Origin: JACCXJ01 sp052387115
GTDB taxonomy: Bacteria; Pseudomonadota; Gammaproteobacteria; JACCXJ01
Length of the DNA stretch: 5,032 nucleotides
Reading direction: 5' to 3'
Assembly: GCA_052387115.1 (NCBI GenBank)
Contig: JBQTJM010000346.1
Span: 1-5,032, forward strand
Part shown: piece by piece, positions 1 through 5,032 of the stretch
Layout: each line of letters begins with the position of its first letter
How positions within the stretch are numbered: position 1 is the stretch's first letter
Position numbers and translations under genes: made by a program
The notes under the pieces: model-generated
The model's database searches: none
Told to the model about the DNA's origin: nothing
Seen by the model: only the letters and a program-made list of their open reading frames with translations

Positions 1-539
1 GGGAGCGGTTCCACCTCGAAGGTCGTGGTACGGCCTTCGGCGGTGGTCATGGCATTCGTGTACCCTTGGGCGTTCTTCGCGCGGGTGAGGGTCCAACCGC
101 CTCCACCGGCATTGGTGTCTTTCACCAAGCGCCCTAAGGCGTCGTACTCGAAACGGTTGGTGTTGCCTTTGGGATCGGTGAAGGCGGTCATAAGCCCATG
201 GGCCGTGTACTCCACGGTGTGGCGCTCGCCCGCCGGGTTGGTGACCGAGGCGAGGAAACCGTTCGTATCCAGGGTCAGCGTGGCGCGCTGGCCGTCCGGC
301 GCGACGATGGCCGTGGGGTGGCCGCTGCCGTCCCGCTGGATGCGGGTCAGATCGCCGTCGCGATCGGTGATCTGGACGAGGAAACCGGCGGGATCGTAGG
401 CGAAGCGGTAAAGCATATGCCCGGTCAGCGTGTCCTCGGTGCTCCGGTGCCGGCCGCTCGCATCGAAGCGGTAGAGCGCCGTGCCATCCTCGGCAGCGAT
501 GGCGATGTTTTCGCCCGTGAATCCTGGAAACGGCAGGGC
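1..539 (-). repeat. YD/RHS repeats, start of the shell
   Basis: From residue 1412 the protein changes to tandem YD-type repeats: LYRFDASGRH, YRFAYDPAGFLVQITDRDG, RIQRDGSGHPTAIVAPDG, LTLDTNGFLASVTNPAGE, VEYTAHGLMTAFTDPKGN and FEYDALGRLVKDT. These are the strand-turn repeats that wind into the hollow RHS/teneurin barrel. Only about six are inside the window. Family shells need many more, so the array continues past position 1. Confidence 0.93.
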
Positions 540-3500
540 GACCCGCCGGATGCGGTGCGAATAAGTATCTGCGATATAAAGGCTCCCATCCGCACTCACC
601 GCGACCCCGGATGGAGAGCTCAGACTCGCTTGCAGTGCCGGACCGCCATCGCCGCTGAGACCAAAGCTGCCGTTCCCCGCTACCGTCGTGATGATGCCGT
701 CCGGCCCTACCCGCCGGATGAGATGATAAAAAGCATCGGAAATATACAGGCTGCCATCGGCACCGAGCGCGACGCCCAGCTGACTAGACAGGGCCGCCTG
801 CGTTGCCGGGCCACCGTCGCCGCTGAAACCAAAGCTACCGTTCCCCGCGACCGTCGTGATGATGCCGTCCGGTCCTACCCGCCGGATGCGGTGATATGAG
901 GCATCGGCAAGATACAGGCTGCCGTCGGCGCCCAGCACGACGCTGCTCGAATCAACTCCAATACTCCCCGCGACCGTCGTGATGATGCCATCCGGTCCTA
1001 CCCGCCGAATGAGGCGGTTGCCGGTGTCCGCGATATAGAGGCTGCCGTCGGCACCGCGCGCTACTGCTGTGGGAAAAGCCAGGCTCGCCCGCGTTGCCGG
1101 GCCGCCGTCGCCCCTGAAATCACGGGTACCCTTCCCCGCCACGGTGGTGATGATGCCGTCCGGTGCGATCCGCCGGACGCGGTGATTGCCCGTATCCGCG
1201 ATATACAGGCTGCCGTCGACACCCACCGTGACGCTTGCGGGATAAACCAGCCTTCCTTGCGTAGCCGGACCACCGTCTCCGCTGAAGCCATATTCATTGC
1301 CCGCCACGGTCCGGATGATGCCGTCCGGCCCCACCCGCCGGATGCGGTGGTTGCTGGTATCCGCGATATAAAGGCTGCCATCGGGCCCCAGCGCGATCGT
1401 GGCGGGACCGCTCAGACTCGCGTGCGATGCAGGGCCGCCGTCGCCGCTGAAACCGGAGTCACCGTTCCCCGCCACTGTGGTGATCGTGTTGAACAACTTG
1501 GTCGCGCTGCGCTTGCCGCCATCGCCGGTGAATAACTCGCCATCCGGCACGGCGTAAACGTGGTGGGCGCTCAGGCTCCAGCCGCCGAGGCCGTCCGCGA
1601 GCGGTGCCGGGCCAGCAAGCTTTGTCTTCCAGCGCTTGGCGAGGGTTATGTCGCCCGAGGCGCGATTGCGTCCGATCGCGGCGCCCCCGCCGGTTCCACC
1701 GGCACGACTCGAAACGGCCGCGAAGGCCCGGGCAAACCCCGAGGGCTCATAGTAAACCGCAGGGTAAACGAACGTGATGTCCACCGTCGCCGTGTGCTTG
1801 GCGGACAAGGAGCGGCCGTAGGCATCTTTGCCGTCCCATACGAAGTGGTATTCGAGGTTGGCACTGGGCGCGAAGCTCCGGGTGATTTGCCGGCCGGCGA
1901 TCGCGATCGCCAGGTCGATGCGTTTCAATGAGCTCGCTAGCGTGCTGCCGGTCAGCGGTACGTCCAGAACCGAGGCGGGCAATCGGCCGGGAACCCGATC
2001 GCTCCGGTAATGCAGCTTGAAAGGCGTGCCCGCGATCGGGATCTCCTCGCCCAAGGTCTGGCTCTGGGCCTCGATGCTGCACCCCGGGCAGTCGTCGCTG
2101 TCCTCGGGGTCGGGTTGATCCTCGTCAGGCGTTTCGGGCTCTTCGGACGGAGGCGGTTCAGCATCTTCCGGCGGTCCGAATGGCCAGTTGCAGTCCCAGG
2201 GGGTGAAGTGGCTGATGGGAACGCGCCAAAGGGTCTTCCCTACGGGATATAGGGCCGCGATCCGGGCGAGTTCGGCATCCGAGATACCGAGCGCAGCGAG
2301 CTTCGCGGCATCGGCGATCTGGCCGTTACCCTCCGTGTCCAGTTGGGCGATGCCGCCTGCATCGACGCCGAGGACCTTGACGATCCTACCGTTGTCCGAC
2401 GGGATCCAGGCGCTCTCGTCCCGGTCGTACCAGCCGACCGGCACGATGCCGCCGACCGGGAAGTCGAGGAAGTTGTCGATGTAGACCGGCACGGCCTGGC
2501 TGAAATCGACGCGTTTGGCACCGGCCGCGAGGGCTTCATCGACACTCAACTCGACCGCGTAGGTGTAGCCCGAGGTCGGCGGCAAGGGACCGGGCATGGC
2601 TTTCGGGCCATTGGCGCCCACCGTGTACTCGGTCGCCCGGACATGGATGGAGGTGAGCGCCTGCTGCGCGCCATCGGACAGGGTCATCGTGGCCACCGTG
2701 CCTCGGGGAAAGAGCACGGTGGCCCGGCGGCTGCCGTCGGCATCGGTCGAGACGCTGCCCTGGGCCACCTGCATCGAGGTGCTGCCGGCAAGGTCGACGG
2801 TCGTGACACGGGGATCCAGTTGAATCATGACCACATCGTCGGCAAACGCAAAGTCCTGCCAGGGCGTATGAACCTGCCGCTGCACAGGGAGATAGCCCGG
2901 TTTCTCGTAGTTGACCGTCAGGAGCCCGCCGCCATTGACCGCCAGATCGAACCTCCCGTCGGCACGGCTTCGGGTCTGTCCGAATTCGGGGTGGTCCTTG
3001 ATCGTGACGGTGACGCCCGAGATTGGTTGGTTGTCGCGGCTGAGCACCTGGCCGCGCACGACGGCCGCCCGGCGCGGCACGATCGTCCCCGCGGCCACCC
3101 CGGTTTGGATCGGATTGGCTCCCGAATAGAGGAAGGCGGTCGCCTCGTGCAGGGGCGTGATCTCGGTTTCGGCGAGGGACGATGCGACCGTCACGGGATC
3201 GGGCGGTAATTCTCCACCCGCTGCAGCGACGGTGAAGGGAAGGGATGCGCCCCGGTTGCCGGCCGCATCGGCTACATCGATGTGGAGCACGTCGCCCACC
3301 TGGGCTGCGATCTGCGCGCGGAAGCTTCCATTGAGCAGAGCCGTGACGGTGACCGCCTCGCCGGTGCGGGTGTTCGTGATCGTCACCTCCGCAAAGGGCT
3401 CGACGCTGCCCGGCCCACCGCTCACCGTGACCGATCCCGCCTCCGGGGGTTCAAGGCGCACGCGATCCGGCGCGGGGGCCGCGGGCGCGATGGTGTCGAT

Positions 3501-4772
3501 GGTGAACGAGATCACGGCGCTTTCGCCCCGGTTGCCGTTGAGATCGGCGATCGAGGCTTGCAATGTGTTCAGGCCCTCCGGGAGTCCTTCCGTCGGCGTG
3601 CAGATGGCACCCCCGACCCGCACCTCGCATCGCACCGGCAGGGGATTGCCGTCGGCCGTCCATTGCCGGGTGTTGTCATCGATCCCGATCCCCTGGTCCT
3701 CATAGCCGACTTCGAGCGGCGGTTGACGAGTTGAAAGGAGGCCGCCTTCGCGCGGCGCGCTGATCTCGACCCGGGGCGGGACCCTGTCCGTATAGAGGGC
3801 CAGCACGCGGATGTCGCGCGGGTGATCGCCACCGAGCTCCATAGGGGGCTTGAGTGCGCCGTTCCTCTCGACCTCGCGCAGCGCGCCGCGGCTCGCGACC
3901 CACACGGAGCCCTCGCGGGGATCGACCGCGAGCGCCGTTATCGTGTTATCCCGTCCGGCAAAGGGCTTGAGATCGAGGCGCTCCTGCCCGCTGCTATCGG
4001 CGTGCAGAAGCTGGCGGCGTGCGGCGATCCAGACGCCGCCCTCCATATCGGGGTGGAGCGCCCGAGGCGGCTCGTTCAGGCGTGTGTCGAGCGTGATCGC
4101 ACCCGTGTCCGGCAAGTAGCGGCGCAGTCCCCGATCCGCGAGCGCCACCCACAGGGTATCGAGCGTCTCGTCGTAGGCGAGGGCGCGGAGCTTTTCGGTG
4201 CGTCCGATCGCGATGCGTTGCCGATCTTGCCCCGAGGCATCGTAGGCCGTGATGGAGCGCTTCGTGCCGATCCAGAGCTGATTGCGCGTGCGGTCGAAGC
4301 TCAGCGACCGGAACGGGTCTTCGAGCCGGATCTCCTGCAGCACCTCGCCGCCCGCATCGACGTGGTAGAGCTTCCGCCCCGTCCCGAGCCACACCGAGCC
4401 ATCGAGGGGATTGAGCGCGAGCCGCGCGCGTCTCGGTCCGGGCGCGTGGCCGGCGCGGCGCTCAGGGATGGCTCGCGTGAAAAGCTTCTGGCCGGAAAAA
4501 TCGTAGGCGAAGAGCCGTCCCTTTGCGTAGGCCCAGAGGACGCCCGCCTCCTCGTTGATCGTGAGCGCCTCGATGCGGCCGGTATCCAGGATCTCCAAGA
4601 GCACCCGTCCATCCGACAGCGCCACCTTGAGCCCGCGCGAAGAGTCAGCGATCCAGAGGGCATCGGTGTAATCGGGATGAGGGACCGGGCCGGCGGATCC
4701 GGAGACATTCGCGACCAGCACGCCGAGCGCGCACGCGAGGAAGAAAAGGACGATCCGTTTTCCGAGACCCAT
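1..4772 (-). CDS. Secreted teneurin-like RHS/YD-repeat protein with NHL propeller (3' end outside window)
   Basis: A single frame stays open from ATG 4772 to the window edge: 1590 codons, with the C-terminus missing. The start is fixed by AAGGA seven bases upstream, an in-frame TAG at 4808-4806 with no other start codon between, and an immediate signal peptide. Domains in order: signal peptide, Trp-rich propeller, two Ig-like domains, carboxypeptidase-regulatory-like sandwich, plug-like region ending FTPWDCNWPFGPP, acidic linker, shell-entry motif QTLGEEIPIAGTPF, six NHL repeats, YD repeats (FEYDALGRL at about residue 1541). This is the architecture of bacterial teneurin-like RHS proteins. 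The family is exported and forms a hollow beta-shell that usually encloses a variable C-terminal domain. Export, shell and propellers are supported by sequence; a toxin role is inference, because that end is not visible. The gene is probably several kb longer. No frameshift was seen. Confidence 0.95.
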   Translation of the reverse strand, partial: MGLGKRIVLFFLACALGVLVANVSGSAGPVPHPDYTDALWIADSSRGLKVALSDGRVLLEILDTGRIEALTINEEAGVLWAYAKGRLFAYDFSGQKLFTRAIPERRAGHAPGPRRARLALNPLDGSVWLGTGRKLYHVDAGGEVLQEIRLEDPFRSLSFDRTRNQLWIGTKRSITAYDASGQDRQRIAIGRTEKLRALAYDETLDTLWVALADRGLRRYLPDTGAITLDTRLNEPPRALHPDMEGGVWIAARRQLLHADSSGQERLDLKPFAGRDNTITALAVDPREGSVWVASRGALREVERNGALKPPMELGGDHPRDIRVLALYTDRVPPRVEISAPREGGLLSTRQPPLEVGYEDQGIGIDDNTRQWTADGNPLPVRCEVRVGGAICTPTEGLPEGLNTLQASIADLNGNRGESAVISFTIDTIAPAAPAPDRVRLEPPEAGSVTVSGGPGSVEPFAEVTITNTRTGEAVTVTALLNGSFRAQIAAQVGDVLHIDVADAAGNRGASLPFTVAAAGGELPPDPVTVASSLAETEITPLHEATAFLYSGANPIQTGVAAGTIVPRRAAVVRGQVLSRDNQPISGVTVTIKDHPEFGQTRSRADGRFDLAVNGGGLLTVNYEKPGYLPVQRQVHTPWQDFAFADDVVMIQLDPRVTTVDLAGSTSMQVAQGSVSTDADGSRRATVLFPRGTVATMTLSDGAQQALTSIHVRATEYTVGANGPKAMPGPLPPTSGYTYAVELSVDEALAAGAKRVDFSQAVPVYIDNFLDFPVGGIVPVGWYDRDESAWIPSDNGRIVKVLGVDAGGIAQLDTEGNGQIADAAKLAALGISDAELARIAALYPVGKTLWRVPISHFTPWDCNWPFGPPEDAEPPPSEEPETPDEDQPDPEDSDDCPGCSIEAQSQTLGEEIPIAGTPFKLHYRSDRVPGRLPASVLDVPLTGSTLASSLKRIDLAIAIAGRQITRSFAPSANLEYHFVWDGKDAYGRSLSAKHTATVDITFVYPAVYYEPSGFARAFAAVSSRAGGTGGGAAIGRNRASGDITLAKRWKTKLAGPAPLADGLGGWSLSAHHVYAVPDGELFTGDGGKRSATKLFNTITTVAGNGDSGFSGDGGPASHASLSGPATIALGPDGSLYIADTSNHRIRRVGPDGIIRTVAGNEYGFSGDGGPATQGRLVYPASVTVGVDGSLYIADTGNHRVRRIAPDGIITTVAGKGTRDFRGDGGPATRASLAFPTAVARGADGSLYIADTGNRLIRRVGPDGIITTVAGSIGVDSSSVVLGADGSLYLADASYHRIRRVGPDGIITTVAGNGSFGFSGDGGPATQAALSSQLGVALGADGSLYISDAFYHLIRRVGPDGIITTVAGNGSFGLSGDGGPALQASLSSPSGVAVSADGSLYIADTYSHRIRRVALPFPGFTGENIAIAAEDGTALYRFDASGRHRSTEDTLTGHMLYRFAYDPAGFLVQITDRDGDLTRIQRDGSGHPTAIVAPDGQRATLTLDTNGFLASVTNPAGERHTVEYTAHGLMTAFTDPKGNTNRFEYDALGRLVKDTNAGGGGWTLTRAKNAQGYTNAMTTAEGRTTTFEVEPL
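540..1484 (-). repeat. Six NHL repeats (beta-propeller) within the RHS protein
   Basis: Residues 1097-1411 hold six copies of a unit of the form TTVAG-N-G, GFSGDGGPA, DGSLYIADT, HRIRRV-GPDGII. The matching DNA anchor (gatgatgcc on the plus strand, or its diverged form) falls at 690, 858, 981, 1149, 1314 and 1482. The spacings are 168, 123, 168, 165 and 168 bp, all multiples of three. DGSLYIAD with HRIRR is the NHL hallmark, and six NHL units normally close one ring. In teneurin-like proteins this propeller sits outside the YD shell, between plug and barrel. The third-from-last copy lacks the GFSGDGGPA part. Confidence 0.93.
2079..2168 (-). other. Acidic proline-rich linker with CxxC
   Basis: Residues 869-898 contain only acidic residues, Pro, Ser, Thr, Ala, Gln, Gly and Cys (EDAEPPPSEEPETPDEDQPD and so on) and end in DDCPGC, with C895 and C898. 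The stretch is low-complexity and surely flexible. It lies exactly between the plug-like region and the shell-entry motif QTLGEEIPIAGTPF, whose family form is well conserved. Confidence 0.8.
2169..2852 (-). other. Plug-like region before the YD shell
   Basis: Residues about 641-868 join the carboxypeptidase-like sandwich to the shell. Visible elements are a beta-rich part (VVMIQLDPRVTTVDL; TVLFPRGTVATMTLSDGA), a segment with FSQAVPVYIDNFLDFPVG and VPVGWYDRD, a degenerate calcium-loop-like motif DTEGNGQIAD at 812-821, a predicted helix (DAELARIAALY) and the closing FTPWDCNWPFGPP. The W-D-x-N-W-P ending recurs in bacterial teneurin-like RHS proteins as I remember them. Its position matches the FN-plug that closes one end of the shell in teneurins, but calling it a plug is inference from order, not from structure. 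Confidence 0.55.
2853..3065 (-). other. Carboxypeptidase-regulatory-like beta-sandwich
   Basis: Residues 570-640 read VVRGQVLSRDNQPISGVTV, then a short loop, then TRSRADGRFDLAV and LTVNYEKPGYLP. The family hallmarks are all present: G-x-V at the start, a P-I-x-G-V turn, T-x-x-D-G-x-F before the fifth strand, and a closing K-x-G-Y. Such domains are non-catalytic extracellular folds. In bacterial teneurin-like proteins they commonly sit just upstream of the plug region, which fits here. Confidence 0.8.
3222..3473 (-). other. Ig-like domain 2
   Basis: Residues about 434-517 contain GSVTVSGGPGSVEPFAEVTI, then NTRTGEAV, then GSFRAQIAAQVGDVLHI, and end VADAAGNRG. This matches the common bacterial Ig domain in which each sandwich ends with a D-x-A-G-N motif. 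It is fused directly after Ig-like domain 1, forming a short extracellular stalk ahead of the carboxypeptidase-regulatory-like module. Confidence 0.7.
3483..3779 (-). other. Ig-like domain 1
   Basis: Residues 332-430 begin PPRVEISAPREGG and end FTIDTIAP. This is the typical bacterial Ig/cadherin-like pattern, with a Pro-rich entry, a P-x-x-G turn, a glycine-rich middle (YEDQGIGIDD) and a terminal strand followed by the D-x-x-x-P junction to the next domain. Two cysteines, in CEVRVGGAIC, could form a disulfide after export. It is a probable spacer or adhesive module; no specific ligand can be named. Confidence 0.65.
3789..4670 (-). other. N-terminal Trp-rich beta-propeller-like domain, about seven blades
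   Basis: Residues 35-328 hold seven repeats of about 35-45 residues. Each opens with a strand carrying a Trp: LWIAD, LWAYA, VWLGT, LWIGT, LWVAL, VWIAA and VWVAS. Each then has a short charged loop and a strand ending in an L-x-x-D/N pattern (for example LALNPLDG, LSFDRTRN, LAYDETLD, LAVDPREG). This pattern resembles the ligand-binding propellers of two-component sensors and related secreted repeat proteins. Seven blades would close one ring. It precedes the teneurin-like core and looks like an added module, possibly for surface or ligand recognition (inference). Confidence 0.7.
4692..4772 (-). other. Sec signal peptide of the RHS protein
   Basis: The N-terminus starts MGLGKR, giving positive charge at K5 and R6. 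A hydrophobic stretch, IVLFFLACALGVLVA (7-21), follows. The likely signal peptidase I site is after A27 in VSGSA-GP, with an alternative after A21. The mature part begins with the polar, proline-containing GPVPHPDY. Cys14 lies inside the hydrophobic core with FLA before it. That is a poor lipobox, so a lipoprotein is unlikely. This implies delivery through the inner membrane by Sec. Confidence 0.85.
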
Positions 4773-4777
4773 AGCTG

Positions 4778-4784
4778 CTTCCTT
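4778..4784 (-). promoter_or_regulatory. Ribosome binding site of the RHS gene
   Basis: The minus strand reads AAGGAAG and then CAGCT before ATG. This is a near-consensus Shine-Dalgarno with seven bases between GGA and the start codon. It settles the choice of start at 4772. Confidence 0.85.
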
Positions 4785-4805
4785 GCAAGAGGGCGAAAGG
4801 TGGGG

Positions 4806-4840
4806 CTATAACGTCACGGTGGCTGCGATCTTTAGTTAGC
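4806..4840 (-). promoter_or_regulatory. Weak candidate sigma70-type promoter for the RHS gene
   Basis: A -10-like hexamer TTATAG lies on the minus strand at 4811-4806, about 34 bases before the start codon. It would leave a leader of roughly 27 bases that includes the ribosome binding site. The matching -35 position, 17 or 18 bases further up (TAAAGA or CTAAAG), is far from consensus. An alternative sigma factor, an activator or transcription from the insertion sequence end are equally possible. Confidence 0.2.
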
Positions 4841-4869
4841 GGGTTCACGGTAAACACGGTAATCCCGCT
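4838..4869. repeat. Inverted repeat enclosing two direct repeats
   Basis: AGCGGG at 4838-4843 pairs perfectly with CCCGCT at 4864-4869. Between the arms, CACGGTAA occurs twice, at 4846-4853 and 4855-4862, one helical turn apart. No T-run follows on either strand, so it is not a standard terminator. It could be an operator for the RHS gene, or chance. Confidence 0.35.
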
Positions 4870-4883
4870 GATGAAAACAGCCT

Positions 4884-5032
4884 AGCAGCCTGTCGGACTT
4901 AGCGCGGAACTTTTCAAGGGCGGGGCGATCGGATCTGTCAGGGTTCCAACGAGCGCGCGTCCATGAACCATTTCCGTTCCTGTGATCGTGAAACACCGTA
5001 CCTCTTGCCGCCCTCGCTTGATGACTGGCTGC
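4884..5032 (+). mobile_element. Left end of an IS1182-family insertion sequence (right end outside window)
   Basis: The segment carries the start of an IS1182-family transposase with about 80 bp of non-coding DNA ahead of it, normal for such elements. A conserved-looking string, AGCAGCCTGTCGGACTT, at 4884-4900 resembles terminal sequences I associate with these elements; that match is from memory and not verified. The exact border is uncertain by about 15 bp, and CTAG at 4882-4885 could be part of the target. Neither the other terminus nor a target duplication can be seen. Confidence 0.65.
4963..5032 (+). CDS. IS1182-family transposase, N-terminal fragment (continues past window)
   Basis: Twenty-three residues are visible, beginning MNHFRSCDRETPYLLPPS and continuing LDDWL, before the window ends. 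The R-x-x-x-R-x-x-P-Y-L-L-P-P-S-L-x-x-W-L signature is the conserved N-terminus of IS1182-family DDE transposases (DUF772-type N-terminal domain), which usually continue with the partner sequence around LARFI. ATG 4963 is chosen because the signature begins there. An in-frame TAG lies at 4900-4902, and no strong ribosome binding site precedes the start, consistent with low transposase expression. The catalytic residues are outside the window. It is transcribed away from the RHS gene. Confidence 0.88.
   Translation, partial: MNHFRSCDRETPYLLPPSLDDWL

Noticed and set aside
198..899. Plus-strand open frame of 233 codons with an apparent internal protein repeat
   Set aside because: The repeated motif (DDAVRPYPPDA and similar) is the antisense image of the NHL repeats and not a separate protein.
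1061..1381. Minus-strand frame of 106 codons and other small minus-strand frames
   Set aside because: They are out-of-frame readings inside the RHS gene, without ribosome binding sites or domains.
660..1490. Regularly spaced similar DNA segments that might suggest a CRISPR array
   Set aside because: The period of 123-168 bp is in codon multiples and encodes NHL blades; repeats and spacers of CRISPR size are absent.
2343..3209. Plus-strand open frame of 288 codons
   Set aside because: Same antisense register effect; it covers the carboxypeptidase-like and plug-like regions and has no family features.
4730..4735. Possible lipobox at Cys14 of the signal peptide
   Set aside because: The preceding residues are FLA, the cysteine lies in the middle of the hydrophobic core, and a better peptidase I site follows at A27.
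3822..4811. Long plus-strand open frame (329 codons) opposite the RHS N-terminus
   Set aside because: It is in exact codon register with the minus-strand gene. In that register a plus-strand stop needs TTA, CTA or TCA codons in the real gene, which are rare at high GC. The product has no recognisable domain, and the minus strand explains the same bases fully.
4838..4869. Rho-independent terminator
   Set aside because: The stem is only six base pairs with a 20-base loop, and no T-run follows on either strand.

Overview
The window is GC-rich bacterial DNA with no RNA gene. Nearly all of it (positions 1-4772) is one side of a single very large gene on the minus strand. Reading from an ATG at 4772 toward position 1, I translated 1590 codons with no stop and no frame break. 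The gene then runs off the window at position 1, so its 3' end is missing. The product is a secreted, bacterial teneurin-like RHS/YD-repeat protein. The organism cannot be named from this. High GC, Sec secretion, an RHS giant and an IS1182-family element would all fit a proteobacterium.

Layout of the protein, N to C: a Sec signal peptide (residues 1-27); a Trp-rich propeller-like domain of about seven blades (35-328); two Ig-like domains (332-430 and about 434-517); a carboxypeptidase-regulatory-like beta-sandwich (570-640); a linking region that ends in the family motif FTPWDCNWPFGPP (856-868); an acidic, proline-rich linker with a CxxC (869-898); the entry to the shell (QTLGEEIPIAGTPF, 905-918); six NHL repeats (1097-1411); and the first YD repeats (1412-1590+). 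The order of plug-like region, NHL propeller and YD shell is that of teneurins and their bacterial relatives. In related RHS/TcC proteins the shell encloses a C-terminal, often toxic, domain. Any such domain here, and any immunity gene, lies beyond position 1.

On the plus strand at the right edge, 4963-5032 encodes the first 23 residues of an IS1182-family transposase, and the left end of that insertion sequence appears to lie near 4884. The element is divergent from the RHS gene. Only about 110 bp separate its end from the RHS start codon. That gap holds a good ribosome binding site, a poor candidate promoter and a small inverted repeat that encloses two direct repeats.

Several long open frames on the plus strand (198-899, 2343-3209, 3822-4811 and others) are antisense shadows of the RHS gene and are not annotated.
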